Assembly: GCF_007109405.1 (NCBI RefSeq)
Contig: NZ_VJOY01000010.1
Location: 1 to 64,000 of the forward strand
DNA length: 64,000 nucleotides
Reading direction: 5' to 3'
Source: Pseudomonas mangiferae
GTDB taxonomy: Bacteria > Pseudomonadota > Gammaproteobacteria > Pseudomonadales > Pseudomonadaceae
Shown: in pieces, positions 9,467 to 16,303 of the stretch
How the letters are laid out: each line of letters starts with the position of its first letter
Numbering within the stretch: the first letter of the stretch is position 1
The notes under the pieces: model-generated
Database searches by the model: none
What the model saw: only the letters and a program-made list of their open reading frames with translations
What the model was told of the DNA's origin: nothing
Translations under genes and position numbers: made by a program

Positions 9467-9787
9467 TCAGGGCTGCGCCGGTAGCACGTCGGGGTAGAGC
9501 GACTGCAGGTGCAGCAGCTCCAGCAGTTCCAGCACGTCCGCGGTGGGGTTGCTCACGTCCAGTCCACCATCCAGGCTCAGCAGGTGGCGTTGCAGCGCCA
9601 GCAGCAGCTGGGCGCCGGCGCTATCCAGTTCCTCAAGCTCGGCCAGGTCGATGCGCCACTGGCGCTGACCGCCGGCCAGGGCGGCGCGCAGCTCGTCATG
9701 AGCCTGGCGCACCTCGTAGATGGTCAGGCTGCCGGTGAGGGCCAGCAGGGCCGGGTCCTGGTGGGTGTCGTGGCGGAGTTCGAGCAT
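9467..9787 (-). CDS. STAS-domain protein of the che operon
   Basis: This 106-residue single STAS domain resembles anti-sigma-factor antagonists of the SpoIIAA/MlaB fold. The phosphorylatable serine region is present as LEELDSAGAQLLLALQ (about residues 50-65), so it could act as a phospho-switch. No anti-sigma kinase is encoded nearby. It sits between cheY and cheA with short spacings (3 and 10 nt). A cheY-STAS-cheA order is known in some accessory chemosensory operons of gammaproteobacteria, but the role of the STAS protein there is not established to my knowledge. Confidence 0.84.
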   Translation of the reverse strand: MLELRHDTHQDPALLALTGSLTIYEVRQAHDELRAALAGGQRQWRIDLAELEELDSAGAQLLLALQRHLLSLDGGLDVSNPTADVLELLELLHLQSLYPDVLPAQP

Positions 9788-9790
9788 GGC

Positions 9791-10156
9791 TCAGCCCACC
9801 AGCTTTTCGACGGCGGCGAGGAGTTGCTGCGGCTGGAACGGCTTGACGATCCAGGCCTTGGCGCCGGCTGCCTGGCCTTCGGCCTTCTTGCCCTGCTCGC
9901 TCTCGGTGGTGAGCATGATGATCGGCGTGAAGCGGTACTCGTTGCGGTTCTTGATCTCCTTCACCAGGCCGATGCCATCCAGGTTCGGCATGTTCACGTC
10001 GCTGATGATCAGGTTGATCTTCTGGCCGTTGAGCTTGGTCAGCGCATCGCGCCCGTCGCTGGCCTCGATGACCTGGTGGCCGGCGCCGGTGAGGGTCATC
10101 TTCACCAGCTGGCGCATGGACATGGAGTCATCGACGATGAGGATGGTCTTGCTCAT
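9791..10156 (-). CDS. cheY: Chemotaxis response regulator CheY
   Basis: This 121-residue single receiver domain has the acidic pair D9/D10, phosphoacceptor D53 (LIISDVNMPNLDG), the conserved Thr in IIMLTTES and the Lys in IVKPF. It is the output regulator of the operon's CheA; whether it acts on the flagellar motor or another output cannot be told. It is preceded by a clear AGGAGT ribosome binding site and followed after 3 nt by the STAS gene. Confidence 0.94.
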   Translation of the reverse strand: MSKTILIVDDSMSMRQLVKMTLTGAGHQVIEASDGRDALTKLNGQKINLIISDVNMPNLDGIGLVKEIKNRNEYRFTPIIMLTTESEQGKKAEGQAAGAKAWIVKPFQPQQLLAAVEKLVG

Positions 10157-10165
10157 GGTTACTCC

Positions 10166-11245
10166 TTAGAAGAAGGTCACGTCGTTGTTGGCCGGACCGC
10201 GCCGGCCATGGCGCTCTTCGTCGGTGGTGAAGCGGTCGCGCAGGTCGCGCAGCCAGCGGGCGGGATCGTCGAGGGCGGCGTGCTGCTCGCGCACCGCGTC
10301 CTCCAGCCGCTGGAGGTCGATCTGCAGGTGGTCGAGCATCTGGTCGGAACGGTCCTGGTACTGCAGGCTGACGATGATTTCCTGGATGTCGGACTGGGTC
10401 GTACGGGCGTCCTGCTGCAGGCGCATGGACGATTCCGAAAGGGATTCCAGGTTCTCGCTGAGCCGCGTCATCACCTGACCGGCAACGTCGTCCAGGTAGT
10501 CCAGGTTGTTCTGCTCGCTCTGGCTGAGTTCCTCGGTGGCGGAGACCGTGGCGCGGATGGCCTTGTTGATCTCGCTGACCTTCTCGCCCATGCGGTGGCC
10601 AGTCTCGGCCGACAGGGTGGACAGCTTGCGCACCTCGTCGGCCACCACGGAGAAGCCGCGGCCGTATTCCCCGGCACGGGCGGCCTCGATGGCGGCGTTG
10701 AGGGCGAGCAGGTTGGTCTGGCTGGCGATGTCCTGGACCAGCTTGGACATCTGCTGCAGTTCGGTGGCGTAGCTGTCCAGATGGCCGATGGTGGCGAACA
10801 ACTGGTTCTTGCGCTGACTGGCGGCGTGGAAGGCGTCGATCACTTCGGTCAGCCGGGAGTTGGCCTGGCGCAGGCTGTCGCCCACCCCGCCGCTGCCGAT
10901 CACCTCCTCGGAGCCGGCGAGGGTGTTCTCCAGGCGGCCGGTAAGGGTAGCGAAGCGCTCGAACAGTTCCCGCACGTTGTGCTGGTTCAGCTGGCGCACC
11001 TGGTCGATGTTCTCGCGCCAAGTGGGCAGCACGCCCTGCAGCACCGGCTCGACGTCGCGCCGCTTCGGTGGCTCCTCGACTTCCACAACGTCCACCGGCG
11101 GCGGTGCCGGCTTGCGCCACCACCACAGCGCCAGCGCCGCCAGCGCGCCCAGTGCGCACCCCAGGCCGGCGAGCCAGGTCATGTTCAGTGCGATCCCCGC
11201 CGCGGTAACGGCCAGGGCAAGCCACAGCCCGAAATACACAAACAA
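10166..11245 (-). CDS. Short membrane-anchored methyl-accepting protein, TTG start
   Basis: This 359-residue receptor-like protein is the first gene of the chemosensory operon. The N-terminus has two adjacent hydrophobic helices (about 4-22 and 24-46) with almost no periplasmic loop, so it should sense cytoplasmic or membrane signals, or act through partners. The signalling tip [19 protein letters not shown] is intact. The C-terminus ends NNDVTFF. The start is inferred as TTG at 11245, because a perfect AAGGAG lies 7 nt upstream; the alternative GTG two codons later is 13 nt from it. Spacing to cheY is 9 nt. Confidence 0.85.
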   Translation of the reverse strand: MFVYFGLWLALAVTAAGIALNMTWLAGLGCALGALAALALWWWRKPAPPPVDVVEVEEPPKRRDVEPVLQGVLPTWRENIDQVRQLNQHNVRELFERFATLTGRLENTLAGSEEVIGSGGVGDSLRQANSRLTEVIDAFHAASQRKNQLFATIGHLDSYATELQQMSKLVQDIASQTNLLALNAAIEAARAGEYGRGFSVVADEVRKLSTLSAETGHRMGEKVSEINKAIRATVSATEELSQSEQNNLDYLDDVAGQVMTRLSENLESLSESSMRLQQDARTTQSDIQEIIVSLQYQDRSDQMLDHLQIDLQRLEDAVREQHAALDDPARWLRDLRDRFTTDEERHGRRGPANNDVTFF

Positions 11246-11506
11246 GGCGCTTCTCCTTGTGCCACAAAGGCATTACGTTTCACCTTAGTTGCGCCCTGAT
11301 ATCAGGTGTATCGGGGTTTCCCTGAGAAGCGGCCTAAGGGATTTCCTGAGGGCCGCACCGGGGTGCATTGGAGGGGACAAACCCCACCGGGAGCGGTCAG
11401 ACAGCGGATAGGCGCCCCGCTTTGCCGCGACAACCCCGTCGCAGCGACGTCTCGCCGCCTGGCACTCCGTTCACCGCTTTCCGCCTGTGCGGGCTGGAGT
11501 CGAACC
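11246..11506. promoter_or_regulatory. Divergent promoter region, che operon / DUF4136 copy 2
   Basis: This 261-bp interval separates the divergently transcribed chemosensory operon and the second DUF4136 lipoprotein gene. It carries a perfect 12-bp palindrome CCTGATATCAGG at 11295-11306, about 50 bp upstream of the operon's first start codon, and two short TTCCTGAG-like copies nearby. It is a plausible operator; the binding protein is unknown. Confidence 0.4.
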
Positions 11507-12073
11507 ATGCCGTTGTCACGAGCCCTCTGCCTGACCGTCGCCCTGCTCGTCGCCGGGTGCAGCACGCCGCGCATCGAACAGGACTACGACGTCAGCCGCG
11601 ATTTCGCCGCCTACCGCAGTTGGAGCTGGCAGGCCCCCGCCGTACGCTACAGCCCGGACGACCCGCGGGTGGCCAGCGACCTCACCGAGCAACGCATCCG
11701 CAGCGCGGTGTCGGACCAACTGGACCGACACGGCCTGCGCCCGGCCGCAGGCGGCGCGTCAGGCGACCTCAAGGTGCAGGCCTGGCTGATCGTCGATGAT
11801 CGCCAGCAGCAGGTGAACACCAACTACGGCGGCTATTGGGGTGGCTACTGGGGCAGCCCGTGGGCGGGTCCGGCCTATACCGAAACCCGCACCGTGGACT
11901 ACCGAGTCGCCACCCTGCAGCTGGACCTGCTGGACGGCCGCGACGGCAAGCTGGTCTGGCGGGCCTCAGCGGAGCAGGTGCTGCGTCCCGGCCAGGCGCC
12001 GGCCCAGCGTGACGCGGAAATCCGCCAGACCGTGGCCCGCCTGCTGGCGCAGTACCCGCCGCGCGGCCGCTGA
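11507..12073 (+). CDS. DUF4136 lipoprotein (copy 2)
   Basis: This 188-residue predicted lipoprotein has a signal peptide with a lipobox ending at Cys18 (LLVAGC). The DUF4136 core carries FAAYRSWSWQ, a Gly/Tyr/Trp-rich segment (NYGGYWGGYWGS) and a C-terminus LLAQYPPRGR. It shares these hallmarks, in the same order, with the gene at 1082-1699, so the two are paralogues. The ATG at 11507 is preceded by GGAG and begins a proper signal peptide; an upstream in-frame extension to 11306 lacks one. Function is unknown. Confidence 0.84.
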   Translation: MPLSRALCLTVALLVAGCSTPRIEQDYDVSRDFAAYRSWSWQAPAVRYSPDDPRVASDLTEQRIRSAVSDQLDRHGLRPAAGGASGDLKVQAWLIVDDRQQQVNTNYGGYWGGYWGSPWAGPAYTETRTVDYRVATLQLDLLDGRDGKLVWRASAEQVLRPGQAPAQRDAEIRQTVARLLAQYPPRGR

Positions 12074-12152
12074 GCCTTCGACCGCTCCCAGACCCAGCCC
12101 CCGTCAGACAAGCGCTCCTTGCCCTCCTCGGTGCACCGGTGGCGGCCGTATC

Positions 12153-13124
12153 CTAAACCACGTAGCCGGTGCGGTCGTCGAACACCACACGGCCATCCAC
12201 GGCCAGGGTGCCGCTGTCGAAGATCAGGTCCAGGTGGTGGCTACCCTTGGCCCCGCCGCCCAGCCCCAGGTGCAAGCCGCAGTGGCGCTCCTCGAATCCG
12301 GCGTTGCGGGCATAGAGCCGCTTGACCCCCTCGTTGGTGCCGATACCCAGTTCCTCGATGCGCCGGTTCGACGGGTTGGCGTCCAGGTACTTGCTGAAGT
12401 CCTGCTCCAGCCCCGGCACGTCAGTGGCGATGCGGCTGATGGTGGAGTTCTCGATCCATAGCTCCAGGGGCGATTCCAGCACCCCGTACTTGCGGGCGAA
12501 GGGGATGGTGCCGAGGAAGGTGCCGACGAATTTCACGTGACCGTTGATGGTCTCGCTGTGGGTGGCGATCTCGCCGGGCGCCAGGTCGTAGTTGCCGACG
12601 CCGTTGATGTTGGTCCACTTCTTCAGCGCCCGCAGCGAGGCGTCGAAGCGCGAGCCGTGGACGTCGCTGAAGGTCAGCACCTCGCCCTCGCTCATGCGGC
12701 GGATCAGCGCGGCGTTGAGGTCGGCGACGCGCTCGGGCTCGACGCTGAAGGTGTCGTAGAAATAGTCGCCGTAGTCCTTGAACAGCAGAGACTTGCGCCA
12801 GTGCTCGGAAATCACCGGTTGCAGCGCGCGGATGAAGGGCGGCCCCTCGGCCCGGGGGTTGGCCAGGGTCGAGGCGTCATAGAAGAGGATGAACAGATCC
12901 GAGGCGACGATGGCGTCGGCCAGGGCCTCGGTCGGCGACTCGTCGAGGGCCATGGCAGTGAAGCGCAAGGTGTCCTGGCTGGCAGCCATGTGCTGGATAT
13001 GCCCCACCAGCTCGGCATAGGGCGCGGTGTGGCCGAGCAATACGGTGATCGGGGAGCGCCCGTCGAGGGCGGGGTGATGCGGCAGGTAATACAGAAAATG
13101 CTGGAGAGCGCGATCGCGGTCCAT
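12153..13124 (-). CDS. M29/NicX-fold metalloenzyme linked to a small peptide gene
   Basis: This 323-residue protein has no signal peptide. Its C-terminal half carries the metal-site pattern of M29 aminopeptidases (AmpT/AmpS) and the related iron dioxygenase NicX: Glu184 in LAPGEIATHSE, Glu258 in IEELGIGTN, His285 in CGLHLGLG, and His297/Asp299 in SHHLDLIF. This points to a metal-dependent hydrolase or a non-haem oxygenase; sequence alone cannot decide. It is somewhat shorter than classical M29 peptidases (about 400 residues). It follows a 45-residue peptide gene by 88 nt with a terminator-like hairpin between. I infer that the peptide is its substrate or partner; that is not shown. The ATG at 13124 has a GGAAGG ribosome binding site. 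Confidence 0.72.
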   Translation of the reverse strand: MDRDRALQHFLYYLPHHPALDGRSPITVLLGHTAPYAELVGHIQHMAASQDTLRFTAMALDESPTEALADAIVASDLFILFYDASTLANPRAEGPPFIRALQPVISEHWRKSLLFKDYGDYFYDTFSVEPERVADLNAALIRRMSEGEVLTFSDVHGSRFDASLRALKKWTNINGVGNYDLAPGEIATHSETINGHVKFVGTFLGTIPFARKYGVLESPLELWIENSTISRIATDVPGLEQDFSKYLDANPSNRRIEELGIGTNEGVKRLYARNAGFEERHCGLHLGLGGGAKGSHHLDLIFDSGTLAVDGRVVFDDRTGYVV

Positions 13125-13157
13125 CGGTACCTTCCCTGGGCGCGGCGTGGCAATGAA

Positions 13158-13191
13158 AAGGGGCGAACGCAGCGCGCCGCATTCGCCCCCC
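13158..13191 (-). terminator. Terminator/attenuator between peptide gene and M29-like gene
   Basis: On the minus strand a perfect 8-bp stem GGGGCGAA / TTCGCCCC (arms 13182-13189 and 13160-13167, 14-nt loop) is followed directly by a T-rich run (TTTTC). This is the form of an intrinsic terminator. It sits 23 nt after the peptide stop and 35 nt before the enzyme start, so it probably lets most transcripts end after the peptide gene and a minority continue. Confidence 0.7.
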
Positions 13192-13212
13192 GATGGGTAT
13201 TTCAGACTGCGA

Positions 13213-13350
13213 TCAGAACGGCCACATGGCGGTGCCGAACGGCACGACGGCTTCGTTCTTCATCATGTCCACGGCAGCGTCGTGGGTTTCGGCCTCGAAC
13301 CAATCGTCCAGTTGCAGCTCTTCTTCACGGACTTGTTCGACAGTTTGCAT
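13213..13350 (-). CDS. Small acidic peptide, possible modified-peptide precursor
   Basis: This 45-residue ORF starts at the ATG at 13350 with a near-perfect ribosome binding site (AAGGAG, 7 nt spacing) and ends at TGA 13213-13215. The N-terminal part is acidic and leader-like (VREEELQLDDWFEAE, residues 7-21). The C-terminal part is short, neutral and hydrophobic (AVVPFGTAMWPF, residues 34-45), ending in an unusual Met-Trp-Pro-Phe. There are no cysteines and no secretion signal. It is the first gene of a probable two-gene unit with the M29-like enzyme. The layout resembles precursor peptides of ribosomally made, modified natural products, but I do not recognise the family. Confidence 0.68.
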   Translation of the reverse strand: MQTVEQVREEELQLDDWFEAETHDAAVDMMKNEAVVPFGTAMWPF

Positions 13351-13941
13351 GGGGTATCTCCTTGATTCACGTACTTACCGGAAAGGGTGAACGCCGAACT
13401 TCGGTTTCACCGTGGAAGCACGCTGACCGTCGTGGTCAGCAAGCGATTAAAAAACTAGTGCAGTGCATTTGATTTGCAAACCGGAAAGGGCCGAATGGAC
13501 CTCTCTTTTTTAGCTCGCTCGTTTGATCAATTAAAACTTCCCTGTGCAATCAAGGAATTGGCACTTTAACTCCGCAACTTTCAATTTGTCGCTTCGCGTT
13601 CTTCATCAGCCACTTACCGTCGACAACAATCCCGAAACCGACAATAAGGGGAAGGTGCAGGGCAACAATCAATCGCACTTCGCCATCAATTTCGCGCCGC
13701 ATTTAATTTGCGCAAACAAATAATGACCCATGCACTTTCATGTTTTTAATTCAGACAAAAAACAAAGTTATTCAGGTTGTCGGCATTGCCCGCATGGTGG
13801 GCGCGATAACGACGGACGCATCGCGGCGGTACGCTCGACGTTTTGTAGAGTTCGCCAGTGACCGCGTGGGGACAGCGCGAGGCGCCGCTGTCGCTCTGGC
13901 ATACTCTGCGGCCCTCTTTTTACCTCCTGGAGTTCGTCCCG
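13351..13941. promoter_or_regulatory. A+T-rich gene-free region upstream of the peptide gene
   Basis: This 591-bp interval separates the divergent peptide and YdcZ-family genes. Most of it (about 13440-13790) is strikingly A+T-rich against the surrounding sequence: a hand count of 13501-13560 gives 23 G+C of 60. I found no supported gene on either strand. In the peptide gene's leader a perfect stem GCTGACC/GGTCAGC (13422-13440) can form. The region likely holds the regulated promoter of the peptide gene; a specific binding site was not identified. Confidence 0.55.
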
Positions 13942-14388
13942 ATGCCCCTTGCCTGGTGGTTGCTCGTCCTGCCCTTCATCGCCGGTGCCTTCCTGCCCCT
14001 GCAGGCCGGCATCAACGGCCTGCTGGCGAAGCAGGTGTCCAGCGTGATGTGCGCCGCCCTGGTGTCCTTCGGCGTGGGCACCGTGGCGTTGCTGACGGTG
14101 GTGCTGGCGCAGCGCGACCTGCCGAGCCTGACAGCCCTCAAGGGCGTGCAGTGGTGGCAATGGTGCGGCGGCCTGCTGGGGGCGGTGTTCATCGCCACCG
14201 CGGCGTTCGCCGGGCCGCGCATCGGCGCGCTGCTGTTCATGGTGCTGGTCCTGGCGGGCCAGCTGAGCATGGCGGTGATGCTGGACCACTTCGGCTGGGT
14301 GGGCTATCGCGAGGCGCCGGTGAGCCTGATGAAGGTGGCCGGCCTGCTGCTGATCCTCGGCGGCGTCTGGCTGATCCGCCGCGGCTGA
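13942..14388 (+). CDS. YdcZ-type DMT-family transporter
   Basis: This 148-residue hydrophobic inner-membrane protein has four to five predicted membrane helices and ends in GGVWLIRRG. The pattern (FIAGAFLPLQAGINGLLAKQ at about 11-30; a central FAGPRIGALLFMVLVLAGQL) is that of the YdcZ (DUF606) branch of the drug/metabolite transporter superfamily, whose members are half-size and usually work as dimers. The ATG at 13942 has a CTGGAG ribosome binding site; longer in-frame starts are not supported. The substrate is unknown. It is divergent from the peptide/M29-like unit; a functional link is possible but unproven. Confidence 0.8.
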   Translation: MPLAWWLLVLPFIAGAFLPLQAGINGLLAKQVSSVMCAALVSFGVGTVALLTVVLAQRDLPSLTALKGVQWWQWCGGLLGAVFIATAAFAGPRIGALLFMVLVLAGQLSMAVMLDHFGWVGYREAPVSLMKVAGLLLILGGVWLIRRG

Positions 14389-14542
14389 GGGTCTACCGTT
14401 CGGCGGATAGTCCGAAGTAATAGCAGTGAGCCATCCGAAAGTTCTGTTATTTCCTCTGACCGTTTGCAGAACCTGAACCAGACTGGCTTGCAGGGAGCCA
14501 TACGCGCGGCAGGGACGGCTCATCGCTGATCGAGGATCAACC

Positions 14543-16171
14543 ATGAACAAACTCAAAGTGACCCACCGCCTGATGGTGCTGGTCGTCCTTCCCCTCCTGG
14601 CTATCCTGGCGCTGCTGGGGCTGGCGCTGCATGGCTTCTCGCGCATCGACGCCGGGGTCGGCCAGCTCTACGACGACCGCGTGGTGCCGCTGCAACAGCT
14701 CAAGCAGATCAGCGACTACTACGCGGTCAATATCATCGACACGGTGAACAAGGCCGACCACGGCCTGCTGGGCAAGCAGGAGGCGCTGACCAACCTCAAC
14801 ACCGCCCAGCGGGAGATCGACGCCCTCTGGCGCAGCTACCAGGCCACCCACCTGACCGCCGAGGAACAGCACCTGTCCGCCGAGGCCGCCCAGCGGTTCC
14901 AGGCGGCCAACCAGGACATCCAGCGGGCGATCGCCTTCCTGCAGGGCGCCCCGGAGCCATTGCAGGGCACCCTGGCCGCCTTCAACGGCCCGCTGTACCG
15001 CACCATCGACCCCATCACCGCCAGCATCGGTTCGCTGATCCAGGTACAGCTGAACGAGGCCAAGGCCACCCGGGACCGGGCCGAGGAGGTCTACCACCGG
15101 GTTCGCGAGGCGATGCTGGCGGTGGTCGGCCTGATCCTGCTGGTGACCGTGATCGGCGGCTGGCTGGTGGCGCGCAGCGTGACCCAGCCCCTGGCAGCGC
15201 TGCTGGCGGCGCTGCGCCAGGCCGAGCGGGACGCCGACCTCACCGCACGCCTGGACAGCCGCGGGCGCGACGAGATCAGCAGCGTCGCCCAGGCCTACAA
15301 CAGCATGCTGCAGCGCTTCCGCGAGGCTATTTCGGCGCTGCAGCAGGTCACCGAGCAGGTCCGCGGGCAGAGCGAGGAGCTCAGCCAGGTGACCCTCAAG
15401 GCGCGCCAGGACATGGACCGCCAGCAATCCGAAACCGACCAGGTGGCCACCGCCACCACCGAGATGGCCGAAACCATCCAGGAGGTGGCGCGCAACGCCG
15501 CCGGCGCCGCCCAGGCAGCGATGAACGCCGAGCGCGAGGCCAACTCCGGCAGCCAGATCGTCAGCCGCACCCTGGGCGCGGTCACCCAGCTGTCCAGCGA
15601 ACTGCAGGACACCTCGCTGCAGGTCACCGACGTGGCCAATGCCAGCGACACCATCGGCGGCGTGCTGGACGTGATCCGAGGCATCGCCGAGCAGACCAAC
15701 CTGCTGGCGTTGAACGCGGCCATCGAGGCGGCTCGCGCCGGCGAACAGGGCCGCGGCTTCGCGGTGGTGGCGGACGAAGTGCGTTCGCTGGCCCAGCGCA
15801 CCCAGCAGTCCACGGCGGAAATCCAGCAGATGATCGAGCGCCTGCAACGGGGTGCGCGGGATGCCGCCGGGGCCATGGACCAGGGCCAGCAGCGCGCGCG
15901 CCAGACCCTGGAGGACGCCGGCGAGGCTGACACCGCGCTGCGCAGCATCGGCGAGGCGGTGGACACCATCATGAACATGAACACCCAGATCGCCAGTGCC
16001 ACCGAGGAGCAGACCTCGGTGGCCCACGAGATCAACCGCAACCTGGTGAACATCCGTGACGTGGCCCAATCCACCCAGGAAGCGGTGAACCACATCGACC
16101 AGAGCAGCCAGGCCCTGGCGCAGATCGTCAGCCGCCTGCGGGAGCTGACCAACCGTTTCCGGGTGTCCTGA
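14543..16171 (+). CDS. Methyl-accepting chemotaxis protein, 4HB sensor
   Basis: This 542-residue transmembrane chemoreceptor has TM1 at about 10-31, a helical periplasmic domain of about 155 residues consistent with a 4HB_MCP module, TM2 at about 190-210, HAMP, and a signalling hairpin with the tip [20 protein letters not shown]. It has no C-terminal CheR-docking tail (it ends LTNRFRVS). The ligand is unknown. It is transcribed alone, after a 154-bp upstream gap, and converges on the receptor gene at 16301-18229. Confidence 0.93.
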   Translation: MNKLKVTHRLMVLVVLPLLAILALLGLALHGFSRIDAGVGQLYDDRVVPLQQLKQISDYYAVNIIDTVNKADHGLLGKQEALTNLNTAQREIDALWRSYQATHLTAEEQHLSAEAAQRFQAANQDIQRAIAFLQGAPEPLQGTLAAFNGPLYRTIDPITASIGSLIQVQLNEAKATRDRAEEVYHRVREAMLAVVGLILLVTVIGGWLVARSVTQPLAALLAALRQAERDADLTARLDSRGRDEISSVAQAYNSMLQRFREAISALQQVTEQVRGQSEELSQVTLKARQDMDRQQSETDQVATATTEMAETIQEVARNAAGAAQAAMNAEREANSGSQIVSRTLGAVTQLSSELQDTSLQVTDVANASDTIGGVLDVIRGIAEQTNLLALNAAIEAARAGEQGRGFAVVADEVRSLAQRTQQSTAEIQQMIERLQRGARDAAGAMDQGQQRARQTLEDAGEADTALRSIGEAVDTIMNMNTQIASATEEQTSVAHEINRNLVNIRDVAQSTQEAVNHIDQSSQALAQIVSRLRELTNRFRVS

Positions 16172-16284
16172 GGTTTTCGTACCGATCGCTGGGCCAACGC
16201 CAGGCGAGGCATGCGGCGAAGAAGCGGTGTCCGGCAGTGGTGAACGCGCCTCCCGGCGCGTCGCCCCCAGGGCGCCTTCACGCG

Positions 16285-16303
16285 TAGGGGCACGTGGCCC
16301 CTA
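16285..16303. terminator. Hairpin between convergent receptor genes
   Basis: A perfect 7-bp stem TAGGGGC/GCCCCTA with a 5-nt loop includes the stop codon of the minus-strand receptor gene (16301-16303). No T-run follows on either strand, so it would be a weak or factor-assisted terminator at best. Confidence 0.35.

Noticed and set aside
13740-14420. A 226-codon plus-strand frame overlapping the YdcZ-family gene
   Set aside because: The YdcZ-family protein in the other frame has helices and family motifs; this frame is Arg/Pro/Gly-rich and has no ribosome binding site.
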